Assembly: GCF_004343505.1 (NCBI RefSeq)
Contig: NZ_SLXU01000001.1
Span: forward strand, 434,001-498,000
Length of the DNA stretch: 64,000 nt
Direction: 5' to 3'
From: Rhodovulum bhavnagarense
GTDB lineage: Bacteria; Pseudomonadota; Alphaproteobacteria; Rhodobacterales; Rhodobacteraceae
Part shown: positions 33,666 to 44,227 of the stretch, in pieces
Position numbering within the stretch: the first letter of the stretch is position 1
Layout: every line of letters starts with the position of its first letter
Position numbers and translations under genes: made by a program
Notes under the pieces: generated by a model
What the model was told of the DNA's origin: nothing
The model's input: only the letters and a program-made list of their open reading frames with translations
Databases searched by the model: none

Positions 33666-33702
33666 GGACAGGGCGATAGCCGATCGGGGCGCGGCGGGCC
33701 AG

Positions 33703-33756
33703 TCCCAATGCGCCGCAAGAATCCGGTGCGCGGAAGGCCGCGCACCGGTATTGGGA
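33703..33756 (-). terminator. Terminator-like hairpin after eno
   Basis: An inner perfect 11-bp stem (33723-33733 with 33738-33748, loop aagg) is extended by an outer TCCCAAT/ATTGGGA pair (33703-33709 with 33750-33756). Reading the minus strand the inner stem is followed by ATTCTT. It separates eno from pyrC. Confidence 0.6.
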
Positions 33757-35076
<1,320 letters not shown>

Positions 35077-35119
35077 CTAGCGCCGGGGAGGGGCGAGGAA
35101 AAGAGGCAGGGCAGCGCAG

Positions 35120-36010
35120 TCAGCGACCATGCGCCTTGCGCGACAGGCGTGCTTCGCGCCACAGCGTGTAAAGTCCCGATCCGATGATGATCGCAGCGCC
35201 CGCCAAGGTCAGTGCGTCGGGTCGTTCACCAAATACAAGAACACCGATGACCAGCGCAAAGATCAGCCTAGTATAACGAAATGGCGTAACCACCGCGACC
35301 TCGCCCACGCGCATCGCCTCGACGATGGCATAATAGCCCGCCACCCCCATCACCAGCGCACCGGCAAGCTGGACCCAGGTGGCGGTGTCGATCGGCGCGG
35401 GGCCGTCGCCGAAAGCCATAAGCACCAGCCCAAGCGGTATCAGCATGCAAAAGGCATAGGTCGCCAGCTGTAGCGAGCCCACACTGCGCGGCGTGGCCCG
35501 GGTGGCAAGGTCGCGCAGCGCCAGGCCCATCACGCCCATCACCGCGAAAAGCGAGGCAGGGTCGAAGCCCGCAAGCCCCGGCCGCACGATCAGCAAGACC
35601 CCGAAAAAACCGATGCCGATCGCGCTCCACCTTCGCCATCCGACCTGTGCGCCAAGAAACACCGCCGCCCCCAACGTCACGGCCAGAGGCGTTGCCTGGA
35701 GGATCGACGAGGCCACAGACAAGGGGGTAAGTGCCAGCGCGTAGACGAAACCCAGCGTTCCCATCACCTCGCCCGCGTTTCGAAGGATTACCGGGCGGGT
35801 CAGCAGCGCGCGCGACCAAAGGCGCTGGCCCCTTGCCAATGCCATCGCCGCGAAGGCAAGCCCGCCGCCGGTTCCCAGAATCGCCAGGATCTGGCCGACG
35901 GGCAACTGGTCGGCGACGCGCTTGACGAACATGTCCTCCAGCGCAAAGCCGGCCATCGCCGCGACCATCAGCGCAATGCCGCGCAGGTTTTCCATCTCGG
36001 GAATCCTCAA
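35120..36010 (-). CDS. DMT-superfamily (EamA) transporter
   Basis: Encodes 296 residues with ten predicted transmembrane helices arranged as two EamA repeats. The first begins MENLRGIALMVAAMAGFALEDMFVK and the second AVMGVMGLALRDLATRATP; the end VFGERPDALTLAGAAIIIGSGL is typical. It probably exports a small metabolite; the substrate is unknown. ATG at 35995 is an alternative start. The C terminus is arginine-rich. Confidence 0.85.
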   Translation of the reverse strand: MRIPEMENLRGIALMVAAMAGFALEDMFVKRVADQLPVGQILAILGTGGGLAFAAMALARGQRLWSRALLTRPVILRNAGEVMGTLGFVYALALTPLSVASSILQATPLAVTLGAAVFLGAQVGWRRWSAIGIGFFGVLLIVRPGLAGFDPASLFAVMGVMGLALRDLATRATPRSVGSLQLATYAFCMLIPLGLVLMAFGDGPAPIDTATWVQLAGALVMGVAGYYAIVEAMRVGEVAVVTPFRYTRLIFALVIGVLVFGERPDALTLAGAAIIIGSGLYTLWREARLSRKAHGR

Positions 36011-36057
36011 GGGTTGTACTCCCGCTTAGCCCGCGTGCCAAGCGGGGGGAAGGGGGA

Positions 36058-36471
36058 TCAGCCCTTTTTCAACGGCAGGCCGTAAAGCTCTAGCCGATGA
36101 CCTTTCAAGGCATAGCCCAGCCTGGCGGCGATACGTTCCTGCAGCGCCTCGATCTCGGGATCGTAAAACTCGATTACCGCGCCGGAATTAAGGTCGATCA
36201 GGTGATCGTGGTGGTCGCGCTCGGCATCTTCATAGCGGGCGCGGCCATCGCCGAATTCGTGTTTTTCAAGAATGCCCGATTCTTCGAACAGCTTGACGGT
36301 ACGATAGACCGTGGCGATCGATATCTTCGGGTCCACCGCCGAGGCGCGGGCATAGAGTTCCTCGACATCGGGATGATCGGCGCTGTCTTGCAAGACGCGC
36401 GCGATAACCCTGCGCTGGTCGGTCATGCGCAGGCCCTGGGCCTCGCAGCGGGAAATGATCGTATCCGGCAT
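36058..36471 (-). CDS. Fur-family transcriptional regulator (Mur/Fur)
   Basis: Encodes 137 residues: winged-helix DNA-binding domain (CEAQGLRMTDQRRVIARVL, then SIATVYRTVKLFEESGIL) and a metal-binding dimerisation domain with HHDHLIDLNSGAVIEF and the RLGYALKGHRLELYG end. This pattern fits the alphaproteobacterial Fur group that often acts as the manganese regulator Mur; iron versus manganese cannot be decided here. The start at 36471 is the family-like one; longer frames add an unrelated tail. Confidence 0.88.
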   Translation of the reverse strand: MPDTIISRCEAQGLRMTDQRRVIARVLQDSADHPDVEELYARASAVDPKISIATVYRTVKLFEESGILEKHEFGDGRARYEDAERDHHDHLIDLNSGAVIEFYDPEIEALQERIAARLGYALKGHRLELYGLPLKKG

Positions 36472-36539
36472 CGCGTCTCTCGTTTTGGGCCGCTGGTTTA
36501 GCCCTTGCGGGCCTCTGGTGCCAGCCCCAACAGCCCCGG

Positions 36540-37973
36540 TCAGGTGCCGCAAAAAGTCTGGCGCACCACTTGTTCGGGTCGTGGCGGTGCGCGAAAGTCT
36601 ATCCGGTCGGGCCGATCCGCGTAAGGGGTGGCCAGCAGGTCGAGCAGCGTCTCGAATGGTTTGAAATCGTCCTCCATCGCGGCTGCGATCGCCTCCTCGA
36701 TCCTGTGGTTGCGCGGAATATAGGCGGGGTTTGCGGCGCGCATCCGGCCATCTTGGACATGCCGCCTGTCGCTCTCGCGCGCAAGCCGTGTCTGCCAGCG
36801 CATGGCCCAGTCCGCGCCCGCCGGGGTGTTGGAAAAGGGGGGCTTTCCCTCGGCAATGGCGCGGAAGCCGTTGGTGAAATCGGTGCCTTGCGCAGCCATC
36901 AGGTCCAGGAACCCGTGGATCAGCGACGCATCGTCATCCTCGGCACGCGCAAGCCCGAATTTAGGACGAAAGACGCTGAGCCATGCATCACGAAAGACAT
37001 CGCCAAAGCCCTCGATCGCGGCGGTGGCAAATGCGATCGCACGTTCCTGGTCGGTGTCGATCAGCGGCAGCAGGCAGGTGGCAAGCTGGGCCAGGTTCCA
37101 GACCGCCATATCCGCCTGGCGCGCATAGGCGTAGCGGCCCATGTGGTCGATGGAACTAAACACCGTGTCGGGATGATAGCCGTCCATGAAGGCGCAAGGA
37201 CCGAAATCTATCGTCTCGCCCGACACCGCCATGTTGTCGGTATTCATAACGCCGTGGATAAAGCCCACGCCCATCCATTGCGCGATCAGCCGCGCCTGCG
37301 CGCCGATCACAGCGTTCAACAGGTCCAACCCGGTTTCGGCCTCGGGGTAATGGCGGGTGATGACATGATCGGCCAGCACGCGCAGGGCGTCGGTGTCGCC
37401 GCGCACGGCGAAGTACTGGAAGGTGCCCACGCGGATATGGCTGGCCGCCACGCGGGTCAGCACCGCGCCGGGCAGGCGGGTGTTGCGCCAGACATCCTCG
37501 CCCGTCGTCACCGCGGCCAAGGCCCGGGTGGTGGGGATGCCAAGGGCATGCATGGCCTCGGACACGATGTATTCCCGCAGCACCGGACCCAGCGCCGCGC
37601 GACCGTCCCCCGCGCGGGAAAACGGCGTCCGGCCCGCGCCCTTCAACTGGATGTCGCGGCGGCGTCCCTGCCGGTCCAGGACCTCGCCCAGCAGGATGGC
37701 GCGGCCGTCGCCCAGTTGCGGCACGAAATTGCCGAACTGGTGGCCCGCATAGGCCTGCGCCAGGGGGGCTGCGCCCTCCGGCACATGATTGCCGGCCAGC
37801 ATCGCCACGCCATCCTCGGAGGCGAGGTGGTCGGGGTCGAGGCCCAGTTCCTCGGCCAGTGTGGTGTTCAGCCGGATCAGACGCGGCGCGCGGACCGGCT
37901 GCGGCGCCTGCCGGGCGTAAAACGTCTCGGGCAGGCGGGCATAACTGTTGTCGAAGGGGATCTGCAGGGTCAT
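36540..37973 (-). CDS. selO: Protein adenylyltransferase SelO
   Basis: Encodes 477 residues of the SelO (YdiU/UPF0061) pseudokinase family that transfers AMP from ATP to proteins in redox stress. Recognisable parts: [57 protein letters not shown], and the metal-binding [25 protein letters not shown]. The start at 37973 ([15 protein letters not shown]) fits the family. The 3' end lies close to the minus-strand fur gene upstream region. Confidence 0.93.
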   Translation of the reverse strand: MTLQIPFDNSYARLPETFYARQAPQPVRAPRLIRLNTTLAEELGLDPDHLASEDGVAMLAGNHVPEGAAPLAQAYAGHQFGNFVPQLGDGRAILLGEVLDRQGRRRDIQLKGAGRTPFSRAGDGRAALGPVLREYIVSEAMHALGIPTTRALAAVTTGEDVWRNTRLPGAVLTRVAASHIRVGTFQYFAVRGDTDALRVLADHVITRHYPEAETGLDLLNAVIGAQARLIAQWMGVGFIHGVMNTDNMAVSGETIDFGPCAFMDGYHPDTVFSSIDHMGRYAYARQADMAVWNLAQLATCLLPLIDTDQERAIAFATAAIEGFGDVFRDAWLSVFRPKFGLARAEDDDASLIHGFLDLMAAQGTDFTNGFRAIAEGKPPFSNTPAGADWAMRWQTRLARESDRRHVQDGRMRAANPAYIPRNHRIEEAIAAAMEDDFKPFETLLDLLATPYADRPDRIDFRAPPRPEQVVRQTFCGT

Positions 37974-38188
37974 GGGGCAGAGATAGGGGCGCGCTGGCAA
38001 TTTGCGAAGGGAGGGGCGAGGTTTCGCGCCTTGATCCTGTGCGCGCGGCACCTGCCCGGGCGGGCGCATCGCGTGGGACGGAGCCAGATGGAGACCGGTT
38101 CGGGAGAATGACCAGCGGTTCACGCTGGTCCGCGTTGCAGAGGCGCCCACGTTGGACAGGCAGGCGGCGTCGGGGGAGAGACGGGCAG

Positions 38189-38227
38189 GAGAGGTTTGCT
38201 ATCCGGGTGGGAGAGGCTTGCTATCGG
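38189..38227. repeat. Short tandem repeat at the end of the deacetylase gene
   Basis: GAGAGGTTTGCTATC (38189-38203) recurs as GAGAGGCTTGCTATC (38211-38225), period 22. The second copy contains the stop codon of the minus-strand gene. Looks like a small local duplication; the rest of the 247-base gap to selO shows nothing recognisable. Confidence 0.6.
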
Positions 38228-39384
38228 CTCAGCACGTCGCCCAACGCCTGCAGCATGTCCAGGCACTGGTCCAACTGGTCGAAGGTCACGAATTCATCGG
38301 GTTTGTGGGCCTGCGCGATAGAGCCCGGCCCGCAGACTGCCGCGGCACAGCCCAGCCCCTGGAACAGCCCCGCCTCGGTCGAGAACGGGACCGTTTCGGC
38401 ATGGTCCTGCCCGGTCAGGTCCATCAGCAGTGCGCGCGCGGCGCTGTCTTCCATCGGCTCCAGCCCCGCGACCTCGCCGATCACCTCTGTCAGGATCTCT
38501 GCCTCGGGCATCACGCGGCGCATCGCGGGCAGCAGGGTTTCCGTGACATGCCGGTCCATCTCCTCTTTGACGAACCTTATGTCAGAGGCTTGCACGGGCC
38601 GCATTTCCCATTCCACCTCGGCGCGGCCCGGGATCACGTTATGGGCGTGCCCGCCGGCGATCCGGCCCAGGTTTACCGTCGTCCAGGGCGGGGTGAAGCG
38701 GCTGTTGTCCGGCGCGCGGGTCTTCAGCGCCTCGGCCAGCTCCATCAGGCGGGTGACGTAACGCACGGCGGCCTCGGCGGCGTTGACGCCCGCCTCGGGG
38801 TTGGATCCGTGCCCCTCTTGCCCGTGAAACCGCACGGTGTATTCGCAACAGCCCTTGTGCGCCTCGACGATCCGCATCTCGGTCGGCTCGCCGATCAGGG
38901 CGATGTCGGGGCGGATGCCGCGCGCGGCCAGTTCCGCCACCAGCGCCTGACCGCCCAGGCAGCCGACCTCTTCGTCATGGGTGAAGGCGAAATGCAGGGG
39001 TTTTTTCAGGTCCAGCGCCGCATAGGTCGGCGCCATCGCCAGCGTGGCCGCGATGAACCCCTTCATGTCGGAGGTGCCGCGCCCGTAAAGCCGTCCCTCG
39101 GCCTCGTGCAACCGGAACGGATCGGTGGACCAGTCCTGGTCGGTCACCGGCACAACATCCGTATGGCCCGACAGCACGATCCCGCCGCCGGCCTCGCGCG
39201 GGCCCAAGGTGGCGAACAGGTTGGCCTTGTGCCCGCCCTTGTCATGAAACAGGTCCACATGCGCCCCCAGATCGCCCAGCATCGCGGCGATATGGACGAT
39301 CATTTCCAGGTTCGACTCGCTCGAAACGGTGGGAAAGGCCACCAGGTCGGCCAGGATCGCGCGGGTCTGTTCCAGCGTGGGCAT
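38221..39384 (-). CDS. M20-family deacetylase, ArgE-like
   Basis: Encodes 387 residues of the M20 zinc peptidase family closest in pattern to acetylornithine deacetylase: LSGHTDVVPV (first metal histidine), GRGTSDMKGFIA, FTHDEEVGCLGG (catalytic glutamate), IGEPTEMRIVEAHKGC and the late CGPGSIAQAHKPDEFV. The start at 39384 overlaps the stop of the ectoine-hydrolase-like gene (ATGA), so it probably acts on that enzyme's product, N-acetyl-diaminobutyrate, rather than acetylornithine. That is inference; arginine synthesis remains possible. Confidence 0.82.
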   Translation of the reverse strand: MPTLEQTRAILADLVAFPTVSSESNLEMIVHIAAMLGDLGAHVDLFHDKGGHKANLFATLGPREAGGGIVLSGHTDVVPVTDQDWSTDPFRLHEAEGRLYGRGTSDMKGFIAATLAMAPTYAALDLKKPLHFAFTHDEEVGCLGGQALVAELAARGIRPDIALIGEPTEMRIVEAHKGCCEYTVRFHGQEGHGSNPEAGVNAAEAAVRYVTRLMELAEALKTRAPDNSRFTPPWTTVNLGRIAGGHAHNVIPGRAEVEWEMRPVQASDIRFVKEEMDRHVTETLLPAMRRVMPEAEILTEVIGEVAGLEPMEDSAARALLMDLTGQDHAETVPFSTEAGLFQGLGCAAAVCGPGSIAQAHKPDEFVTFDQLDQCLDMLQALGDVLSR

Positions 39385-40598
39385 CAGGTCTTCACGTACA
39401 GCTTGCGGGGCCGGTCGCACAGGCATTCGGCCGGGCCATCCTCGCGGATCAGGATCGGCTCGGTAATCTCCAGCCCCCAGTTTTCCATCCAGAGCCCGGG
39501 CATGAAATGAAAGGTCATACCGGGTTCCAACTCGGTTTCATCCTCTGGGCGCAGGGAAATCGTGCGCTCGCCCCAGTCGGGCGGGTAGCTGATGCCGATG
39601 GGATAGCCGCAGCGCGCGCCCCGCTCGATCCCGGCCCGTTCCAGGGGTGCGGCCAGCGCATTGGCCACGTCGCAGGCCCGGTTGCCCGAACGCGCGGCGT
39701 CCAGCCCCGCCTCGATACCCTCGATCAGCGCGGCCTCGGCGGCGCGGATGTGATCGGGTGGCGTGCCCAGAAACACGGTCCGGCAAAAGGGTGCGTGATA
39801 ACGACGATAACAGCCCGAGATTTCAAAGAAGGTCGCTTCTCCCGACGCGAACTTGCGCCCGTCCCAGGTCAGGTGCGAGGCCGCCGCATCCGCCCCCGAG
39901 GGCAACAGCGGCACGATGGCCGGGTAATCGCCCCAGTCGCCATCCAGCCCGGTCAGCGCGTCGCGGTAGATATCGGCGACGAGTTCGTTCTTGGGCAGGC
40001 CGGGTTCGATCCGTGCGACCACACCGTCGATGATCTTTTCCGAGATCTTCGCCGCGCGGCGGATGAAATCGAGTTCCTCGTCGGATTTCACCGTGCGCTG
40101 CCAGTTGACCAGTGCGGTTGCATCGACCAGCTCGGCCTCTGGCAGCGACTCGCGCAGGGTGAGATAGGCTTTGGCGGAAAAATAGTAATTGTCCATCTCC
40201 ACGCCGATCCGTTTCGCCCCGTAGCCCAGATCGCGAATGATCGAGGCCAGGTGCTGCATCGGGTGACGTGTCGCGGATTGCACGTAATCGTCGGAGTAAT
40301 GCGTGATATGGACGCCGGCCATCCAGACTGTGCGCACCGCTCCGTTCGCGTCCATCCGCCGACCCCACCACATCGGGTCCGCATCATGAAAGATCAAAAC
40401 CCCCTGGTGAACGTAGAAGGACCAGCCGTCATAGCCCGTCAGCCAGGCCATGTTCGACGGGTCCTCGACGAAAAGAAGGTCTATGCCGCGCACGTCCATT
40501 GCGCGTCGTACCAGCCCCAGGCGCCGCTCGTACTCGGCCAGGGAAAACGGTGCGCGGCCCTCGCTTGCGTAGCCGAACTGGACGATTTCCTCTGTCAT
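39384..40598 (-). CDS. M24-family hydrolase, ectoine hydrolase (DoeA/EutD)-like
   Basis: Encodes 404 residues of the creatinase/Xaa-Pro peptidase fold: creatinase N-domain (DPSNMAWLTGYDGWSFYVHQ), then the pita-bread domain with VEMDNYYFSAKAY, GDYPAIVPLLPSGADAAASHLTW and CGYPIGISYPPDWGERT near the end. These stretches match what I remember of DoeA, which opens ectoine to N-acetyl-2,4-diaminobutyrate. No ectoine transporter is beside it. It is divergent from the aminotransferase at 40885 and coupled to the downstream deacetylase. Confidence 0.75.
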   Translation of the reverse strand: MTEEIVQFGYASEGRAPFSLAEYERRLGLVRRAMDVRGIDLLFVEDPSNMAWLTGYDGWSFYVHQGVLIFHDADPMWWGRRMDANGAVRTVWMAGVHITHYSDDYVQSATRHPMQHLASIIRDLGYGAKRIGVEMDNYYFSAKAYLTLRESLPEAELVDATALVNWQRTVKSDEELDFIRRAAKISEKIIDGVVARIEPGLPKNELVADIYRDALTGLDGDWGDYPAIVPLLPSGADAAASHLTWDGRKFASGEATFFEISGCYRRYHAPFCRTVFLGTPPDHIRAAEAALIEGIEAGLDAARSGNRACDVANALAAPLERAGIERGARCGYPIGISYPPDWGERTISLRPEDETELEPGMTFHFMPGLWMENWGLEITEPILIREDGPAECLCDRPRKLYVKT

Positions 40599-40884
40599 GG
40601 GCGGGCTTGCTCCTGCTGGGCGTGACGGTGGCCATCGCGAATTCGCTCATCTGAAGAGGGCGACGCTGTCCCGTCAAGGCCGGAAGAAACGGACGGGGGT
40701 AGAGAGGTCTGCCGATCTGCGATATGTGTGGCACGACGGCCCCGCGCGAGCGCGCCGGCCCAGATTCTGGGGAAACCGGCCCGTTTTGCGGGGGCGGAGC
40801 GAAACCCGCCTTGCGGGGCGGAAAGCGGTGCGGGCGGTCAGGATGTTGGGGGCTGCCAGCCCGGCAATACAGAAAGGATGCGCC
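40599..40884. other. Divergent intergenic region, 286 bases
   Basis: Lies between the divergent ectoine-hydrolase-like and aminotransferase genes and must hold both promoters. I see the AGAAAGGA ribosome site of the aminotransferase at its right end but no clear operator, hairpin or repeat. Confidence 0.5.
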
Positions 40885-42255
40885 ATGCTGAAAAACGACA
40901 TGCTGGAACAGTGGGACCGGGAGAATTTCTTTCATCCCTCCACCCACCTGGCGCAATTTGCCCGCGGCGAGGCCCCGCAGCGGATCATCAGGGGCGGCGA
41001 GGGCGTGTTTATCGAGGACCGGGAGGGTAACCGGCTGTTGGATGCGTTCGCGGGGCTTTACTGTGTGAACGTGGGCTATGGCCGCCCCGAGATCGCCGAG
41101 GCCATTGCCGCGCAAGCGCGCGAGCTGGCCTATTACCATGCCTATGTCGGCCACGGCACCGAGGCCTCCATCACCTTGTCAAAGATGGTGATGGACCGCG
41201 CCCCGGCGCATATGTCCAAAGTCTATTTCGGCCTCAGCGGGTCGGATGCGAATGAAACCAACATCAAACTTGTCTGGTATTACAACAACATCCTCGGCCG
41301 GCCGGAAAAGAAGAAGATCATCTCGCGCTGGCGCGGCTATCATGGTTCCGGCCTGATGACAGGGTCGCTGACGGGGCTGCACCTGTTCCACAACAAGTTC
41401 GACCTGCCGCTGGATCGGGTATTGCATACCGAACCGGCCTATTTCTATCGTCGCCCCGATCCCGACATGTCCGAGGCCGATTTCGTAGCCTTCTGCGCGG
41501 CCGAGCTTGAGGCGCTGATCGAACGCGAGGGCGCGGATACCATCGCGGCGTTTATCGGCGAGCCGGTCATGGGGACGGGCGGGATCGTGCCGCCACCTGC
41601 AGGCTATTGGGAAGCGATCCAGCCGATCCTTGACGCACATGACATCGTCCTGATCGCTGATGAGGTGGTGACGGGGTTCGGGCGTTTGGGCAGCATGTTC
41701 GGTTCGGACCATTACGGGCTAAAGCCCGATCTCATCACCATCGCAAAGGGTCTGACCTCGGCCTACGCGCCTTTGTCTGGATCGATCGTGTCAGACAGAC
41801 TGTGGAAAGTCCTGGAACAGGGCACCGACGAAAACGGCCCGATCGGCCATGGATGGACCTATTCGGCGCATCCGATCGGGGCTGCGGCGGGGGTGGCCAA
41901 CCTCGGGCTGATCGACGACTTGGGGCTGGTCGCGAACGCGGCCGAGACAGGCGGCTACTTGACTGCGGCGATGCGCGATGCAGTGGCCGGGCACGACCAT
42001 GTGGGCGAGGTGCGCGGCGAGGGGATGCTCTGTGCGGTCGAGTTGGTTGCCAACAAGGATGCGCGGACCTTTTACGAGACACCGGGCAAGCTTGCCGGCG
42101 CGGTGGTCGCTGAAATGGCCAAGCACGGGGTGATCGCGCGGGCCATGCCGCAGGGCGATATCCTCGGATTCGCCCCGCCGCTCTGCCTGACCCGCGCAGA
42201 GGCCGAGCAGGTGGTTGCCGCAACGGCCAGGGCGATCCGTGCGGTGCTGGACTAA
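40885..42255 (+). CDS. Class III omega-aminotransferase
   Basis: Encodes 456 residues of the PLP-dependent class III family. Visible are the N-terminal HPSTHLAQFARGE, LDAFAGLYCVNVGYGRPEIAEA, GSDANETNIKLVWYYNN, the aspartate of LIADEVVTGFGRLG, and the PLP lysine in TIAKGLTSAYAPLSG. Members use putrescine, taurine, beta-alanine or diaminobutyrate with pyruvate as acceptor. The divergent position next to the ectoine-type genes suggests 2,4-diaminobutyrate, which is unproven. AAAGGA precedes the start. Confidence 0.85.
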   Translation: MLKNDMLEQWDRENFFHPSTHLAQFARGEAPQRIIRGGEGVFIEDREGNRLLDAFAGLYCVNVGYGRPEIAEAIAAQARELAYYHAYVGHGTEASITLSKMVMDRAPAHMSKVYFGLSGSDANETNIKLVWYYNNILGRPEKKKIISRWRGYHGSGLMTGSLTGLHLFHNKFDLPLDRVLHTEPAYFYRRPDPDMSEADFVAFCAAELEALIEREGADTIAAFIGEPVMGTGGIVPPPAGYWEAIQPILDAHDIVLIADEVVTGFGRLGSMFGSDHYGLKPDLITIAKGLTSAYAPLSGSIVSDRLWKVLEQGTDENGPIGHGWTYSAHPIGAAAGVANLGLIDDLGLVANAAETGGYLTAAMRDAVAGHDHVGEVRGEGMLCAVELVANKDARTFYETPGKLAGAVVAEMAKHGVIARAMPQGDILGFAPPLCLTRAEAEQVVAATARAIRAVLD

Positions 42256-42264
42256 GAAAATTAA

Positions 42265-42294
42265 CATGCCCCCGGCAAAAGGGCCGGGGGCATG
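42265..42294. terminator. Bidirectional hairpin terminator after the cbb cluster
   Basis: A 12-bp perfect stem (42265-42276 CATGCCCCCGGC with 42283-42294). Read on the minus strand it is followed by TTAATTTTC, so it best serves as the end of the cbbY-containing operon; it also sits after the convergent aminotransferase. Confidence 0.75.
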
Positions 42295-42306
42295 TCGCGA
42301 TGCCAT

Positions 42307-43011
42307 TCAGTCCGAGCAGAGCCGCGCGACCAGCATAAGCGGCCAGTTTTTCCTTGAAAGATCGGGAATGCGGAAGGCCGCGCCCATGTGTTCTTCTTCG
42401 TCGGTATAGAGGCTGGGCGTGACGACCACCGGAAGGCCCGCGCCCATTGCCGAGTGCAGCCCGATCCGGCTGTCCTCGAAGGCGACGCAATCGCGCGGTG
42501 GCAGGCCGAGCCGTTTGAGCGCCAACAGGTAGATTTCAGGATCGGGTTTCTTGCGCGCGACCTCGTCGCCCGAGGCGATCACCGGGAACAGATCCGCCGC
42601 TGCCTTGCCCCAGCAGGCCTGCGTCAGGGCCTCGACATTGGGCCGCGAGGTCGTGGTGGCCAACGCCAGCCGCATGCCGGCCTCGCGCGCCTTTTCCACC
42701 AGGTCGGCGATGCCGGGGCGCAGCGTAACATGGCCCTGCGCAATCAGATGACCATAGCGCGCGGTCTTGTCCTTGTGCAGCGCCCTGATCTCGTCATCGG
42801 TCAGCTTGCGCGCCGTGTCGGCCAAGCTGAACTGGAAGGCGGCAATACGTTCCTTGCCGCCGCCAGTTTTCAGAAGAACGCGATAGTCGTCCTGGCTCCA
42901 GTTCCAATCGAGGCCCCACTCGGCGAAGGTTTCGTTGAACGCCCGCCGGTGGATTTCCTCGGTCTCGGCGAGTGTTCCGTCGACATCGAAGATCAGTGCG
43001 TTCAGGGTCAT
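42307..43011 (-). CDS. cbbY: CbbY-type HAD phosphatase
   Basis: Encodes 234 residues of a haloacid dehalogenase phosphatase: motif I LIFDVDGTLAETEE, motif II ATTTSRPNV, motif III lysine in ARKKPDPEIY and motif IV FEDSRIGLHSA. CbbY removes phosphate from xylulose 1,5-bisphosphate, an inhibitor made by RuBisCO, so it protects RuBisCO. The start at 43011 overlaps the phosphoglycolate phosphatase stop by four bases. Last gene of the cluster. Confidence 0.87.
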   Translation of the reverse strand: MTLNALIFDVDGTLAETEEIHRRAFNETFAEWGLDWNWSQDDYRVLLKTGGGKERIAAFQFSLADTARKLTDDEIRALHKDKTARYGHLIAQGHVTLRPGIADLVEKAREAGMRLALATTTSRPNVEALTQACWGKAAADLFPVIASGDEVARKKPDPEIYLLALKRLGLPPRDCVAFEDSRIGLHSAMGAGLPVVVTPSLYTDEEEHMGAAFRIPDLSRKNWPLMLVARLCSD

Positions 43012-43673
43012 CGCAACTCGTCCGCCAGGCGTGCCACGATGGCCACCAGGACGTCGAAATCCGAGAAACGCGCATCCTGGGGAATGTCGTCCACGTCCTC
43101 GGCCTTGTGATATCCTTCGGTGAACAGGGCAAAGCGCATCTTGGCCTTCCAGGCGCATTCGGCGTCGATCTCGCTGTCGCCGACATAGACCGCGGCATCG
43201 GCACCCAGCTGGTCCTTGACGGCCAGTGCCATCGCCGGGTCGGGCTTGTTGACCTCCAGCGTGTCGCCGCCGACGACAGAACCGAAGAAATGGTCGATGC
43301 CGAAGGCCTTCAGGATGTCGCGGCTGGGGCCTTCGGGCTTGTTGGTGCACACGCCCATGGCCCAGCCCTCGTCCCTGAACTGTTCCAGCGCGTCCTCGAC
43401 CCCCGGATACAGCGTGGTCAGCGTGGCCGGGTCGGCCTCGTAGTGCCGCAGGAAGGTTTCCAGCATCGCGCCGTGGCGCGACTGGTCCAGACCGCGCGCC
43501 TCGATGACCCGCTCGATCAGAACGGACACGCCATTTCCGATAAAGCTGCGAATGGTGGCGAGGTCCAACTCGCCGTCGCCGGTTTCGGCCAGGGTCTTGT
43601 TCACGGCGGCATGGATATCGGGCGCGCTGTCGATCAGCGTGCCGTCGAGGTCGAAGATGATGGCCTTCTTCAC
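43008..43673 (-). CDS. gph: Phosphoglycolate phosphatase
   Basis: Encodes 221 residues: HAD motif I IIFDLDGTLIDSAPD, motif II CTNKPEG, motif III lysine in EVNKPDPAM and motif IV YVGDSEIDAECA. It dephosphorylates 2-phosphoglycolate, the product of the RuBisCO oxygenase reaction (also called CbbZ). The start is GTG 43673, overlapping the stop of the thioredoxin-fold gene, with AAGGA just before it; an ATG five codons upstream is an alternative. Confidence 0.9.
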   Translation of the reverse strand: MKKAIIFDLDGTLIDSAPDIHAAVNKTLAETGDGELDLATIRSFIGNGVSVLIERVIEARGLDQSRHGAMLETFLRHYEADPATLTTLYPGVEDALEQFRDEGWAMGVCTNKPEGPSRDILKAFGIDHFFGSVVGGDTLEVNKPDPAMALAVKDQLGADAAVYVGDSEIDAECAWKAKMRFALFTEGYHKAEDVDDIPQDARFSDFDVLVAIVARLADELR

Positions 43674-44227
43674 GCGGCGTCCTTCCATTTGATCGAGCAT
43701 CCCATCGACGGGATCTGCTCTTGCGGTCCATGGCCGGTTTCGGCCACCTGTTTCATCGCCTCGAACAGATCGCGGCGCAGGTCCGGCGGGCCGGCCTGCT
43801 TGCGCGAGGCATCCAGCCGGCCGCGATATTGCAGGCCCAGCCCGGCGTCGAAGCCGAAGAAGTCCGGGGTGCAAACCGCGTCATAGGCCTTCGCCACCGA
43901 CTGATCCTCGTCATAGAGATAGGGGAAGGGGAGGTCCAGTTCCCGCGCGACCTCCTTCATCCTGTCAAAGCTGTCTTCGGGATAGGCGTCGGCATCGTTG
44001 GAACTGATCGCTGCGACACCGATGCCCATGGCCTGCAATTCCTTCGCGTCGCGGATGATCCGGTCGCGCACCGCGATCACGTAGGGGCAATGGTTGCAGA
44101 TGAACATGATCAGCGTGCCCTTCGGCCCGCGCACATCCTCCCGTGTCCAGGTTTTCCCGTCCGTGCCGGGCAACGCGAAATCCGGGGCCTTCCAGCCGAA
44201 ATCGCAGATGGGGGTCGAAACGGCCAT
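43670..44227 (-). CDS. Thioredoxin-fold (AhpC/TSA-like) protein
   Basis: Encodes 185 residues without a signal peptide. The thioredoxin-fold core starts KAPDFALPGTDGKTWT and has CNHCPYV (about residue 45), a CxxC-like motif, followed by PYLYDEDQSVAKAYDAVCTPDFFGFD. Such proteins are thiol-disulfide or peroxide reductases in the cytoplasm. Its place between the metallo-beta-lactamase-like gene and gph, sharing one base with the former, suggests a redox role tied to this cluster. Confidence 0.8.
   Translation of the reverse strand: MAVSTPICDFGWKAPDFALPGTDGKTWTREDVRGPKGTLIMFICNHCPYVIAVRDRIIRDAKELQAMGIGVAAISSNDADAYPEDSFDRMKEVARELDLPFPYLYDEDQSVAKAYDAVCTPDFFGFDAGLGLQYRGRLDASRKQAGPPDLRRDLFEAMKQVAETGHGPQEQIPSMGCSIKWKDAA

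Noticed and set aside
42307-43731. Fused 474-codon frame covering cbbY and part of gph
   Set aside because: Upstream part is an out-of-frame reading of gph; true cbbY starts at 43011.
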